Positions 54,310-63,501 are shown, counted from the stretch's first letter. The stretch: 64,000 nucleotides of DNA from Albirhodobacter sp042466415 (GCF_042466415.1 NZ_JAXHCH010000002.1:1054001-1118000); one strand, 5' to 3'. Notes: generated by a model from the letters alone, not told the origin. Numbers and translations are program-made.

Positions 54310-55152
54310 TCAGAATTTGCCAGCTTCATTATGCGGAGCATCGGCGCTGGGCATCGGCGCGATCACATCCCAATGCTCAACGATCAGCCCGTCCTCGACG
54401 CGGAAGAGGTCATAGAACGAGGTCGGCGCGCCGCCCAAAGCGCCCTCCGACATGGTCAGCACAAAATGGCCCTCGCCGATCACCTGATGGAGTTCGGCGT
54501 AGTCCATGGTGATGCCTTTTTCGGCCATTTGGGCCATGAACGCGCCAAAGCCCTCCAAGCCGTCGGCGACCATCGGATTGTGCTGCGCGTAGTTGGTCGG
54601 GTTGATGTATTGGGTGAAATCGACCTGCTCGTGGTTGATCAGCGCCTTGGTGATGAACTCTTCCACCAGCGCTTTATTGGCATCGGTCTTGTCCAGATCG
54701 GTGATCTCGGTCGCGCCGTCGATCTGGCTGCGGCCCGAGGGGTTCACCGGCTGCTCCACGATCAGATTGTCCCAATGCTCGGCGATCTTGCCATTCTCGA
54801 CGCGGAACACGTCAAAGCCGATCATCGGCGTGTCGCCAAAGCCCTCATAGCGGGCATGGACAGCAACGAGGTCACCTTCCGCGATGACGCGCAGATACTC
54901 CGCCTTAAAAGCGCCGCTGCTTTTGAGGAAGCTGACGACGCCCTTTTGGGCCTCAACGCCACTCGCGAACATCTCATTATGCTGGATGATATCGGCGGCG
55001 AAATATTGATCAACGGCCTCAACATCGCCCGCGAGCAGGGTGTTTTCCAGCGCCTCAAGAACGAAGGCTTTGGTCCCGGCGCTGTCGGCGAGCGCGGTCA
55101 GCGGCAGGGCCGTGATGATCGCCGCCGAGGCAAGAAGGGGCTTCAGGTTCAT
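54310..55152 (-). CDS. Exported protein with tandem SnoaL-like domains
   Basis: A 280-residue protein with a Sec signal peptide (ALA-DSAG). Two SnoaL-like/NTF2 domains follow, residues about 25-140 (FAADIIQHNE, HWDNLIVEQP) and 155-270 (INPTNYAQHNP, HWDVIAPMP). The repeated QHN and EHWD motifs show the internal duplication. Co-oriented with the single-domain NTF2 protein 59 bases downstream; both are expected in the periplasm. Ligand unknown. Confidence 0.88.
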   Translation of the reverse strand: MNLKPLLASAAIITALPLTALADSAGTKAFVLEALENTLLAGDVEAVDQYFAADIIQHNEMFASGVEAQKGVVSFLKSSGAFKAEYLRVIAEGDLVAVHARYEGFGDTPMIGFDVFRVENGKIAEHWDNLIVEQPVNPSGRSQIDGATEITDLDKTDANKALVEEFITKALINHEQVDFTQYINPTNYAQHNPMVADGLEGFGAFMAQMAEKGITMDYAELHQVIGEGHFVLTMSEGALGGAPTSFYDLFRVEDGLIVEHWDVIAPMPSADAPHNEAGKF

Positions 55153-55261
55153 GGTGGTTTCCTTTGATTTGGGTGGGCATGCCTGTCCCGTTTGCGCTCC
55201 CTCAAGGGCACATTCGGGGGCGCATTCGGGCAGGGTTTTCGTTGGATTGGCGGGGTTTGGG

Positions 55262-55552
55262 TCAGGCGTCTTCGCTGAAGCCCCACGTCAATTGCGGGTT
55301 TTCTCGGAAGGCAAATCGCTCCAGATGGCTGGTGATCACCTCGATCGTCTTATTCAGCGCGGGCGTCTCAGACGCGGTGACTGTCAGGCGCAGCCCGACC
55401 TCGTCCGCGCTCAAAATACAAATGCCGAAGGGCAGTTCGATCCGGCCGGAACCGGCGTCCAAAGTGACGGGTACCTTGTGGCCGAAATGTTTGCAAAGCG
55501 TGCCGAGGTAGCGCGGGGCGTTTTGCGTGGTGAAGACTGTGTTCGCCTGCAT
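55262..55552 (-). CDS. DUF2218 family protein
   Basis: A 96-residue cytoplasmic protein: NAPRYLGTLCKHFGHKVPV, then ITSHLERFAFRENPQLTW, match DUF2218. The family often accompanies siderophore or heme genes; its function is unknown. First gene of the cluster; its start is 96 bases from the divergent LysR gene. Confidence 0.88.
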   Translation of the reverse strand: MQANTVFTTQNAPRYLGTLCKHFGHKVPVTLDAGSGRIELPFGICILSADEVGLRLTVTASETPALNKTIEVITSHLERFAFRENPQLTWGFSEDA

Positions 55553-55648
55553 GATGTCGTCTCCTCATATTGCAAGGAACATCTATCCCCGCGGCATTGA
55601 TCGGGGTATCCATTGATTATAGAAGTCATAGTTCGGGAGAGCGGAACA

Positions 55649-56557
55649 ATGATTGAGCATCTGCGTCACATGGCGATCTTTGCGCGGGTGGTGGACGAAG
55701 GGTCATTTCGCGCGGCGGCCAAGGCGATCGGCATCGCGCCCTCGCGTGTCAGCGAGACGGTATCGGAGCTTGAAACCTATCTCGGCGTGACGCTGCTCTA
55801 TCGCACCACGCGCAAGATCGCGCTGACCAACGAGGGACGTATGTTTTTCGCCCGCGTGACGGAGATGCTGCGCAGCGCGGAGACCGGCTTGAATGAGCTC
55901 AACGCGCTGTCGCTGGAACCGGTCGGCGCGCTGCGCTTATCGATGCCCGCCTATATGTCGTCCTCCTCCTTGGCGACGGCGATTGCCGAATTCAGCCGGC
56001 GTCACCCGCAGGTGGCACTCTCTGTCAGTTTCAGCGATGCACGCACTGATTTGCTGAACGACGGGTTCGATGTGAATATCCGTGCAGGATGGCTTGATGA
56101 TAGCTCCATGATGTCGCGTAAATTGAGCGAAAGCGAACGGGCGTTGGTGGCGGGCGCGGGCTATGCGGCCACCCGCGCGCGCCCGCTGCATCCGTCGGAT
56201 TTGGAGGATTGGGACAGGATCCGCTACAAGCACCGCCCCGATATGACCACGCTGATCGGGCCTGCGGGCGACACGGTGAAGGTGCTGGGCCAGTCGCGGC
56301 TGGAGGCCGATAGCATCGACGCGCTTTATCATTTCACCGTGCAAAACCTCGGCGTCACGGTCCTGCCGGAGCATCTTGTCGCGCGGGGGGAGGCTGCGGG
56401 GACGCTGATACGGCTGTTGCCGGATTGGAAATTGCGGCCGCTCGGCATCTATGCGGTCTGGCCCGATACTTCCCGCCGCGAGAGCCTCACGTTGCTTTTC
56501 GTGCGATTTATCGCGGACTGGGAAGCGAAAAGCGCGCAACATCTGCGGGGAGGTTAA
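55649..56557 (+). CDS. LysR-family transcriptional regulator
   Basis: About 302 residues. Helix-turn-helix GSFRAAAKAIGIAPSRVSETVSELE, then an effector domain. GGGAG upstream supports the ATG at 55649; a longer start at 55613 is unsupported. It diverges from DUF2218 and the exported NTF2/MBL genes, and is therefore their probable activator or repressor. Confidence 0.93.
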   Translation: MIEHLRHMAIFARVVDEGSFRAAAKAIGIAPSRVSETVSELETYLGVTLLYRTTRKIALTNEGRMFFARVTEMLRSAETGLNELNALSLEPVGALRLSMPAYMSSSSLATAIAEFSRRHPQVALSVSFSDARTDLLNDGFDVNIRAGWLDDSSMMSRKLSESERALVAGAGYAATRARPLHPSDLEDWDRIRYKHRPDMTTLIGPAGDTVKVLGQSRLEADSIDALYHFTVQNLGVTVLPEHLVARGEAAGTLIRLLPDWKLRPLGIYAVWPDTSRRESLTLLFVRFIADWEAKSAQHLRGG

Positions 56558-57262
56558 CCCTGCTTTGAGATTTCGATTTCAGCGCTCGAAATGCGATGTT
56601 GAGTGGCGCCTTACGCATTGCTGAACGGCCATCACGACGTTGCAGTGTCGCGTGCCCGAGTTTTGCGGAGCTTCATCCTGAGCGCCGCAAAAACCAGCTC
56701 TCCATCCAAAGTGTCAGGCGAGACGGCCCCGCTCTACGCATCGGTTGGGGTATTTTCAGGGCTGCGCGCGAGCCTGTAGAATTGGCATTTCAGCCTCGGC
56801 CGATACATATGCGTGAGGCACAAACGGTTATCTCTGCGCGGTTTTTTACGCTCGCACAGATGTAACAAAAGGGTTGCGCCGCGTGATCCGGGACGGGTCG
56901 CCTCACCCCCTGCCCGCCCGCCAACGTTCAAGCCTAAGGCAGATCCACGCGTCGAGACCTATCCCTCATCCAACTGCGCGGCCCGACCACCGGCAAACAT
57001 GGCCGCAAGCGTGATCGGCGAATGGGTCACGGCGAGAGGTCTGAGGTATCGTCTCGTGGCTCTCTATGCTCGGGTTGCCGTCCTTCGCCGCGCTGCCCCC
57101 CCTCAAGCCTGCCGTTGGCCGCATTTTTAACTCCAGATGCGGTCAACGGCAGGTGTGCGAGGCGGGGTATAATTGGCCGCGCGCGCAAGCCGTTTGATGG
57201 CGAGGCAGCGCCCTTCGAGGACGCGCGCCCAGCCTCAAACACAATACGGTCAGCCTTTCACG
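56558..57262. other. Gene-free stretch at the right edge of the accessory region
   Basis: About 700 bases with no supported gene. It contains the second copy of the 81-bp repeat (56769-56849), lacking the integrase and tRNA end that accompany the first copy. Confidence 0.5.
56769..56849 (+). repeat. 81-bp direct repeat, copy 2
   Basis: About 90 percent identical by eye to 28651-28731, same orientation, from CGAGCCTGT to CGGTTTTTT. No tRNA-Asn 3' end precedes it and no integrase follows. It may mark the old right end of the accessory region or a second, lost integrase unit. Confidence 0.75.
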
Positions 57263-57466
57263 TCAGTGACGGCGTGCGAAAAGCCCTGCCAGCACCACGA
57301 GGGCGCCAACGACAATCGCGGTTTCCAACCCGGGACCGCGAGGCGCGGCCGCAGGGCCTTGTGCTTGCGGGGGAGGTGCGAGCACCGGAGCTGGTTGAGC
57401 ATAGGAAGACAGCGGCGCTGAAAGCAGGGCGATGGCAGCGATGGTGGTCAGCGATTTTTGGAACAT
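57263..57466 (-). CDS. Small exported membrane-anchored protein
   Basis: A 67-residue protein: signal peptide (MFQKSLTTIAAIALLSAP, cleavage near YAQ), a Pro/Ala-rich spacer (APPPQAQGPAAAPRG) and a C-terminal helix ETAIVVGALVVLAGLF ending in ARRH. The ATG has GGAG seven bases upstream. The hydrophobic helix followed by a basic end resembles the anchor of sorted surface proteins. Function unknown. Confidence 0.75.
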   Translation of the reverse strand: MFQKSLTTIAAIALLSAPLSSYAQPAPVLAPPPQAQGPAAAPRGPGLETAIVVGALVVLAGLFARRH

Positions 57467-57848
57467 TCTCGATCTCCAATGTAAAGGTAGTCCGTATGCC
57501 TTCTACGCAGCACGCGGTCGCTTCCGTCGCACGGCTAAAAGGGCTGCGGATGGCGCAGTGCAGATCCCTTGCTCGAAGTCGCGAGAGGACGGGAGATCAT
57601 CGCCCTCCTCAACCCCAAGAGCGGATCGCGGGACTGGGCTGCGCGCGTGAGGAGAAGTGACAGACTTGGCGAGTTAGTGCACCGGCTGCTGATGCAGGTC
57701 TCGAGATACCCGGCCGCAGTGTCGAACGCGTCTCGCCAAGAAATCAACATAATTCATCGTTAATTATTGGTAAAGCTGGGCCTGATTGTGTAGATTGCTA
57801 CGCCTAAAAGCAAATCCAGCATGGGTTAGAATTGACGAGGAAGTGGTT
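57467..57848. other. Upstream region of the Hint-domain gene
   Basis: About 380 bases without a convincing gene. It should hold promoters for the small exported protein and for the Hint-domain gene; the last 120 bases are AT-rich. Confidence 0.45.
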
Positions 57849-58952
57849 ATGGCGTTCGTATCAGAAGTGAACTTTCGTGGAACCGGCGTTGCAAGTTCAG
57901 GAGAGTTTGTCGAGATCACGCTTGGCCCCGGAGATGATCCAGCCGACTTCGTCGTCTCGGTTTACGATGATGACGGGACCTTGCATTTGAGTGCAGGCAT
58001 TACCGACGGCGAGGTTAACCTTGCCACGTTGGTCGGCACGCCACATCCGGACAATCCTGACTATACCATCTACACCATCTCTGTCGGGCTGCGGAACGCG
58101 ACGAGTGACGCCAATGAAGGCAGCGGCATCGCGTTGACAAATGTCGCAACGGATACGGTCATTAGCTTTTATAGTGCCGACAATATTTCGGCCTTCACCG
58201 CGACGGAGGGTGCGGCGGCTGGGGCGACCTCTGAGGCCATTTTAGAGCATACGGATGTTGCGCAGGGCGAAAGCTATCAATGGGACATATTCGGAAATCT
58301 CACCTTTGAGACAATCAATCCGGGTGACTCCGTTCTGTGTCTCGCGGGCGGTACGCGCGTGCAAACCGAACGCGGCCCGTTGCGCGCGCATGACCTGAAA
58401 TTAGGCGACATGGTTTGGACGGCCGACCATGGCTTTCAGCCGATCCAGTGGCTGGGCAAGACCGAGCTTTCCGCGGACTATTTAGCAAAAAACCCAAAGC
58501 AGCAGCCGATCACGCTGATGAAAGACAGCCTCGCTCCGGGCTTTCCGCAAGCGGATCTGACTGTTTCAAGACAACATCGTGTGTTGATCTCGTCACCGGT
58601 TGCCGAACGCATGACGGGCGAGTTCGAAGTCTTGGTGCCCGCGGTGAAACTGCTGGATGTGGCGGGGATTGACCCGAGTGCCCCGGGCGACGGCGTCACC
58701 CTTGTCCATATCCTTTTTGAGCGGCACGAATTGATCGCAGCCGAAGGTGCGCTGGTCGAAAGCCTGATGCTGACGGATCACGTCACTACGAAGATCAACG
58801 GCACAGAGTTAGGCGATCGAAAGAGCGCCGTGTCCGCGCGCCTGATTGTCGATAGAAAAATGGCAAAGCAACTTGTGTCACGCATCCTCAAAAACCAGCG
58901 CCCCCTGTTCGAACCCAGAGCGGGACATAATCTTGGAACGATCGCGGCGTAG
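57849..58952 (+). CDS. Hint_2 (Hedgehog/intein-like) domain protein
   Basis: A 367-residue protein. Residues 1-160 form a beta-rich region (EVNFRGTGVASSGEFVEITL) resembling lamin-tail-like surface modules. Residues about 165-310 are the Hint_2 domain, starting CLAGGTRVQTERG with the nucleophilic Cys and running through SRQHRVLI and the FERHELIAAEG end. Hint domains cleave the chain at that Cys. GAGGAAG precedes the ATG at 57849. Such proteins are frequent in Rhodobacteraceae, probably secreted by a non-Sec route; function unclear. Confidence 0.9.
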   Translation: MAFVSEVNFRGTGVASSGEFVEITLGPGDDPADFVVSVYDDDGTLHLSAGITDGEVNLATLVGTPHPDNPDYTIYTISVGLRNATSDANEGSGIALTNVATDTVISFYSADNISAFTATEGAAAGATSEAILEHTDVAQGESYQWDIFGNLTFETINPGDSVLCLAGGTRVQTERGPLRAHDLKLGDMVWTADHGFQPIQWLGKTELSADYLAKNPKQQPITLMKDSLAPGFPQADLTVSRQHRVLISSPVAERMTGEFEVLVPAVKLLDVAGIDPSAPGDGVTLVHILFERHELIAAEGALVESLMLTDHVTTKINGTELGDRKSAVSARLIVDRKMAKQLVSRILKNQRPLFEPRAGHNLGTIAA

Positions 58953-59056
58953 GTGCTGATCCCCAAAGCATCGCCCCGCTTTGCGCCAACGAGGGGCAAA
59001 CTTGCACGCGAAGATGTGTTTGCGCCCCACGTCGCGGATTTATTGCATCGCGGCCA

Positions 59057-60343
59057 ATGTCTGCTATCACGCTCAAAGCACAAACGTTCAGCGCCACTGG
59101 CGGGGTAACTCGGGGCCGCGCGCACGGGATTTTGCAAACCATCGAAGACGGGGCATTCGTGGTCGATAGGGCCATGAAAAGGACAGCGGCAGGATTGGGC
59201 CTAACGACAGTGAGCATTTTTAAAGAGCGTAACATCACAAAGCCTCGGAAAGTCCTACGCGAATTGATGCGTGTTAAGCGATCCGTCACGGGGCTGTTTG
59301 CTTGGATAGGCTTTCTCAAAGCACAGCGGAAATACGATGCGAATTGGGACAACAACGTCCGTGTCATTGCGGGTGAACAAGCGCTTTGCTCCAAGATTGC
59401 GATTGTGGTCCTTTATCAACCCACCGGCCTACGTGACAGTTTCTTTGAAACGCTTAACCATCTGAAAGAAAACGGGTATAGCGTGCTTGCGGTATCCAAC
59501 GCCCCGCTATCCGAGGCGGATCAGGCCGCGCTGAAACCCCATGTGTGGAAGATGTGTGAGCGCCCCAATTACGGTTACGATTTGGGGGCCTATCGCGACG
59601 GGGTGTGGTTGCTGCGCCGACGAGATGTGCGGCCCCAACATGTGATTTTAATGAATGACAGCATCTGGTTCCCTCTTTGTGCCGACAACACGGCGATCGC
59701 ACGACTGGAGGAAAGCGGGCATGGGTTGAACGGCTTGGTTCGCAAAACCAAAGCCAGCCAAGACAACAGTCGCAGCGAAGAACCAAGCGGGTTCATCGAG
59801 GCCTATTTCTATCTTGCGAACCTCAAGGATGCGGCAACTTTGGCATGGTGGGATCGGTTCTGGACGAACTTAAAGCTGACCGCAGGGCGCGACTATCTGA
59901 AAGAAGGCAAGGTATCTTACAGCTATACGAAATCGGGACAAAAACTCTATACGATCGCCTCAAGGCGCACGTTTCTTGATGCTATGAAGCGTCTCTCCGA
60001 TGAGGAGCTGCGCGACGTGTTGCGCTATGCGGCCTATCCGAGCGCAAACCTGCGTCAAGAGGGGCAGCGGTTACTCGAGAGTTTGGCGGGCGACGACTGG
60101 AGACAACAGGTTCACGCACATCTTTGCAGCGCCGTTCGACTGGACCCGTTCTACGGCGTTTTCCCCTACGGTTCAGAACGTGCATTCGGCTTGGGCTTTA
60201 TGAAGCGCACGCCAAAGCCCCTGTTTAAGGAGATGCATGGCGCCTACCTTCGCGCCGTAGCGGCGGGGGCGTTACCACACCCGATGCAGCATACACTGGA
60301 CGAGGTGACAGTGCGCGTTGACGGTTACCCGAGGCTTGATTGA
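59057..60343 (+). CDS. RgpF-like rhamnan synthesis protein
   Basis: A 428-residue cytoplasmic protein of the RgpF family linked to surface polysaccharide synthesis. The core is IAIVVLYQPTGLRDSFFETL, then RPNYGYDLGAYRDGV and VILMNDSIWFPL, characteristic of the family. The start is uncertain: an ATG at 59174 would remove 39 residues that have no family similarity. It follows the Hint-domain gene by about 100 bases. It is isolated from any visible polysaccharide cluster. Confidence 0.83.
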   Translation: MSAITLKAQTFSATGGVTRGRAHGILQTIEDGAFVVDRAMKRTAAGLGLTTVSIFKERNITKPRKVLRELMRVKRSVTGLFAWIGFLKAQRKYDANWDNNVRVIAGEQALCSKIAIVVLYQPTGLRDSFFETLNHLKENGYSVLAVSNAPLSEADQAALKPHVWKMCERPNYGYDLGAYRDGVWLLRRRDVRPQHVILMNDSIWFPLCADNTAIARLEESGHGLNGLVRKTKASQDNSRSEEPSGFIEAYFYLANLKDAATLAWWDRFWTNLKLTAGRDYLKEGKVSYSYTKSGQKLYTIASRRTFLDAMKRLSDEELRDVLRYAAYPSANLRQEGQRLLESLAGDDWRQQVHAHLCSAVRLDPFYGVFPYGSERAFGLGFMKRTPKPLFKEMHGAYLRAVAAGALPHPMQHTLDEVTVRVDGYPRLD

Positions 60344-60641
60344 GCTTTCCAAGCCTTGGGCGCGTTGCATTTAGGCTTCCCCCGAAAAGACGGATGTTCA
60401 GAAAGCGGGATGTCGAGAGGCAACCCGTTCATTAGGCGTGGCCCTGGATGGTGGGATGTTGGGACAGCCGCCTTTTCGGTGTTCATCTGAATTACCAGAT
60501 TTGCCCCCCCTCCTCAGTCCCCCGCTGCGGGTTGATCTGAACGGCATGTTCGAGCCCCGAGAGTGAAACCCTACACCGTGCCAAAGAGCCAACGTTCGGG
60601 GCGCTCCAGAAAACGTTGTATTTGCCCTCTTTCATCAGTCA

Positions 60642-60687
60642 CGCCTACAATATATACGAATCATATACGATTCGTATATTGTAGGCG
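60642..60687. promoter_or_regulatory. Large palindromic operator upstream of parD-like gene
   Basis: CGCCTACAATATATACGAATC at 60642-60662 and its inverse GATTCGTATATTGTAGGCG at 60669-60687 flank a 6-base centre; the arms differ only by a two-base TA. The right arm ends about ten bases before the parD-like ATG and overlaps its ribosome-binding region. It probably is an autoregulatory binding site, or an RNA hairpin hiding the ribosome-binding site. Confidence 0.75.
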
Positions 60688-60697
60688 AGGTGAAACG

Positions 60698-60901
60698 ATG
60701 GGCTTGGTAAAGATAGACGACAATCTGCACGAGGATATTAGGCGTGCAAGCGCGGTTATGTGTCGATCCATTAATGCTCAAGCTGAGTTTTGGATGAAGA
60801 TCGGCATGCTGGCTGAGGCCAATCCGACACTCTCCTTCATCGATATTGTGAAGATGCAGCTTCAGATGGTTTCCACCGAAGCCAACGCGGAAGTCGCATA
60901 A
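60698..60901 (+). CDS. ParD-like antitoxin-family protein
   Basis: A 67-residue protein matching the ParD_like family: MGLVKIDDNLHEDIRRASAV, then CRSINAQAEFWMKIGMLAE. The N-terminal strand and two helices form a ribbon-helix-helix-type DNA-binding fold. A ParE/RelE-like toxin does not follow; instead an NTF2-like gene starts at once. It is therefore an orphan, or a member of the family that acts as a simple repressor. The adjacent palindrome suggests autoregulation. Confidence 0.87.
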   Translation: MGLVKIDDNLHEDIRRASAVMCRSINAQAEFWMKIGMLAEANPTLSFIDIVKMQLQMVSTEANAEVA

Positions 60902-61342
60902 ATGACCACCAAAGCAACGTGCGACACGTCGATCCTCAACAAGGAAGTTGAGGCGTTCTTTTGCGCATATCTAAACGCTTTTCAGCGTCACGATGCCTCC
61001 GCGATCAGTGAGCTGTGGGACGAGGTCGGCTTGTTTCCCTCACCCGCTGGAAATTTCTCGATGGATCGAGACGCGTTCCGCAATCACTGTGTGACACTGC
61101 TGGACTTCTATCGAAAACAAGGCGTCGCGGAGCCCACCGGTGCGTTGCTATCGGCACAGGAGTTGTTCCCCGGCGTTGCTCAGGCACGAATGGCCTACGC
61201 AATGCTCGGCTCGGATGGAACGGCTGTCGCGACATGGGAGCATGTCTATATTCTGCGCAAGACGAACGACCAATGGCGCGTCTCAATGACACTTGCAGAT
61301 GATGAGATGGCCGCTTGGGCAGCCGCCCGAGCGGAACTTTAA
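60902..61342 (+). CDS. NTF2-like/SnoaL-fold protein
   Basis: A 146-residue soluble protein with an NTF2-like cone fold: FFCAYLNAFQRHDASAISEL, GLFPSPAGNFSMDR and WEHVYILRKTNDQWRVSMTL. The ATG directly follows the TAA of the parD-like gene, so the two are one unit. Partner and ligand unknown. It could replace the toxin position of a type II system only in gene order; nothing in its sequence suggests toxicity. Confidence 0.82.
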   Translation: MTTKATCDTSILNKEVEAFFCAYLNAFQRHDASAISELWDEVGLFPSPAGNFSMDRDAFRNHCVTLLDFYRKQGVAEPTGALLSAQELFPGVAQARMAYAMLGSDGTAVATWEHVYILRKTNDQWRVSMTLADDEMAAWAAARAEL

Positions 61343-61434
61343 AAGCGGAGCTACGTCCGGGCAACCTGACCGCTGGTGTGTCTCGCATATCCGGCCTTCG
61401 AAAGCCTAAAATGCAGCACAACACGCGAGAAAGG

Positions 61435-62430
61435 TCAGCCCGCGGGCGCAACCGGATGGACAGGCTGCCCTGTCGCAGCGAAGGCCGAAACATTGGCGAT
61501 CGTGGTGCGTGCGATCGCGGTGAGCGCCTCGTGCGTAAAGAACCCCTGATGGCCGGTTACCAGCACATTCGGGAAGCTGATCAGCCGCGCGAAGACGTCA
61601 TCCGCGATGAACGAACTCGAGCGATCTTGGAAGAACAGATCGGCCTCCTCCTCATAAACATCCAACCCGACGCTCCCGATGCGACCGCTCTTTAGCCCGT
61701 CGATCAGCGCGCGCGCGTCAACGACCGCGCCGCGGCTTGTGTTGATGATCATCACGCCGGGCTTCATCATCGCAATGGCTGCGTCATCGATCAGATGGCG
61801 CGTCCGCTCGGTCAGCGGGCATTGCAGCGAGATGATGTCGCTCTCGCGAAACAGAGTGGCAAGATCGGTGTAGCGCACGCCAAGCGCGACGCAGTCCGGA
61901 TTTTCCACCGGATCAAATGCCAGCACTCGGCACCCGAACCCTGACAAAATACGCGCCGCGACAGTTCCGATCTCACCGGTCCCGACGATGCCGACGGTCT
62001 TGCCGTGCATGTCGAAGCCGACCATCCCCTCAAGCGCGAAATTGCCCTCGCGCACGCGATTATAGGCGCGGTGAAGCTTGCGATTGAGCGTCAGCGCCAG
62101 TGCCACAGCATGCTCCGCCACCGCATAGGGCGAATAGGCGGGCACCCGTGCGACCAAGATGCCATGCTTTTGCGCCGCGGAAAGGTCGACATTGTTGAAC
62201 CCCGCGCAGCGCAATGCGATCAGTCGCACCCCTAAGGTGGCAAGCCGTTCGATTGTAACGCTGTCGAGGTGGTCATTGACGAACGGGCAGACGACCTCGG
62301 AGCCATGCGCCAGCTGCGCCGTTTCGGCGGACAGGCGCGCTTCGTGGAAGACAAGATCAAAGCCGGGGGCGTTGGCGGCCGTGAAGAAGCGCTCGTCATA
62401 GGGTTTGCTACTGAATACGGCTATTTGCAT
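61435..62430 (-). CDS. ldhA: D-lactate-dehydrogenase-type 2-hydroxyacid dehydrogenase
   Basis: A 331-residue NAD-dependent dehydrogenase reducing pyruvate to D-lactate or acting on a related 2-keto acid. NAD motif GIVGTGEIGTVAA; catalytic Arg in INTSRGAVVDARAL, Glu in DVYEEEADLFF, His in TGHQGFFTHEA. The N-terminal QIAVFSSKPYDERFF is typical of fermentative LdhA. The start at 62430 has AAGGA upstream. The XRE regulator lies about 105 bases upstream on the same strand. Confidence 0.92.
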   Translation of the reverse strand: MQIAVFSSKPYDERFFTAANAPGFDLVFHEARLSAETAQLAHGSEVVCPFVNDHLDSVTIERLATLGVRLIALRCAGFNNVDLSAAQKHGILVARVPAYSPYAVAEHAVALALTLNRKLHRAYNRVREGNFALEGMVGFDMHGKTVGIVGTGEIGTVAARILSGFGCRVLAFDPVENPDCVALGVRYTDLATLFRESDIISLQCPLTERTRHLIDDAAIAMMKPGVMIINTSRGAVVDARALIDGLKSGRIGSVGLDVYEEEADLFFQDRSSSFIADDVFARLISFPNVLVTGHQGFFTHEALTAIARTTIANVSAFAATGQPVHPVAPAG

Positions 62431-62535
62431 TCGAGTATCCTTGCTGTTCGGATCAGGCAGGCTTCCCCCGCACTCTACGCCAAACGCGCGCAACATCAAA
62501 CAGGTGCCCCGCAGCCAAGCCGCCCTTGCCCAAGA

Positions 62536-63384
62536 TCATGACGACACGCGGATCAAGGAGCGTATGAAGGACGCAACATTGCGGGCGTCGACGGCGGCCT
62601 CCCGGACAAGCCAGTCAAAGTGACCCGACAGGGATTTGACGCGCTCGATTTCGCGGAAGGCAAGATAGCATTGCCCCACATAAATCACCGCCAAATTCGG
62701 GCCGAAAATCGTGATCGGGGAGCTAAACACATGATGCGCGTCAAACAAGAAAATGCGCAATCGCGGGAACATCTGATCGCATTGATCTGCGATAAAGTTC
62801 AATTGTTCATAGCGGATGCTTTCACTCACGCCTTTATAATAGGACGTTCCCGCCGCGCAGGACTCGATTTCGTGAATTGGGAGGGCGATTTCATAGTCAG
62901 AAACACCCGATGACAACCAAGTGAGCTGATCCTGCATCGCATTGAAGGCTTCAGGCAAGCGGCTCTCCGGCGCCGATCCATATTCCCACGCCAGCATATC
63001 CTTGGTTTTGAGAATATCGGGCAGAGTCGCGGGCACATGGCGCACCTTGTAGCCAGCGGCTTCATGGTGCCATGCAAGAAGTTGCGCGTCGGCGGAGGTG
63101 CGCTCCGCAGGGCTCAGCGCCAGCGCCGCGGCCACAATATCGCCCGGCGTCTCGGGTTTATTCGTCAGCCCCAAAAGCCAATCCGTGCTGACCCGCAATG
63201 CGAGCGCGACATCTGCCGTCAACTGTGCGTTTGGCAGCCGCGGATGGTCATCTTTGAGAAGCTGCCCGATGGTTGAGCGGTCCACATGGGTTGCACGGGC
63301 CAGCGCACTTCGCGTCATGCCGGCATGAGACATCGCTTGCTCTAGGCGGTTCCGAAAAAGATCAGCCCGAATACGCTTGTCCAT
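62536..63384 (-). CDS. XRE-family regulator with sensory C-terminal domain
   Basis: A 282-residue protein. Residues 15-75 are a Cro/C1-type helix-turn-helix (MTRSALARATHVDRSTIGQLLK). The C-terminal 170 residues (AWEYGSAPESRLPEAFNAMQ; LAVIYVGQCYLAFRE) form an unknown domain. This architecture recurs in alphaproteobacteria. It precedes the D-lactate-dehydrogenase-type gene on the same strand and may control it; that is inference. Confidence 0.86.
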   Translation of the reverse strand: MDKRIRADLFRNRLEQAMSHAGMTRSALARATHVDRSTIGQLLKDDHPRLPNAQLTADVALALRVSTDWLLGLTNKPETPGDIVAAALALSPAERTSADAQLLAWHHEAAGYKVRHVPATLPDILKTKDMLAWEYGSAPESRLPEAFNAMQDQLTWLSSGVSDYEIALPIHEIESCAAGTSYYKGVSESIRYEQLNFIADQCDQMFPRLRIFLFDAHHVFSSPITIFGPNLAVIYVGQCYLAFREIERVKSLSGHFDWLVREAAVDARNVASFIRSLIRVSS

Positions 63385-63501
63385 TGATATTCACTTTGTT
63401 GATTTAAAACACCAAAATGGCATTAGGGCAGCAAATTGACATAATGTCCACCCGAGCACTCATTTGCTAGATGAATGGAAAATCGCGTAGAGAGGCCCAA
63501 A

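Noticed and set aside
56769..56849. A true attR with a copy of the tRNA-Asn 3' end
   Set aside because: No tRNA-Asn 3' sequence precedes this repeat copy, so it cannot be called a standard attachment site.
60698..61342. Classical type II toxin-antitoxin pair
   Set aside because: The second protein has an NTF2-like fold, not a ParE/RelE toxin pattern, so only the ParD-like assignment is kept.
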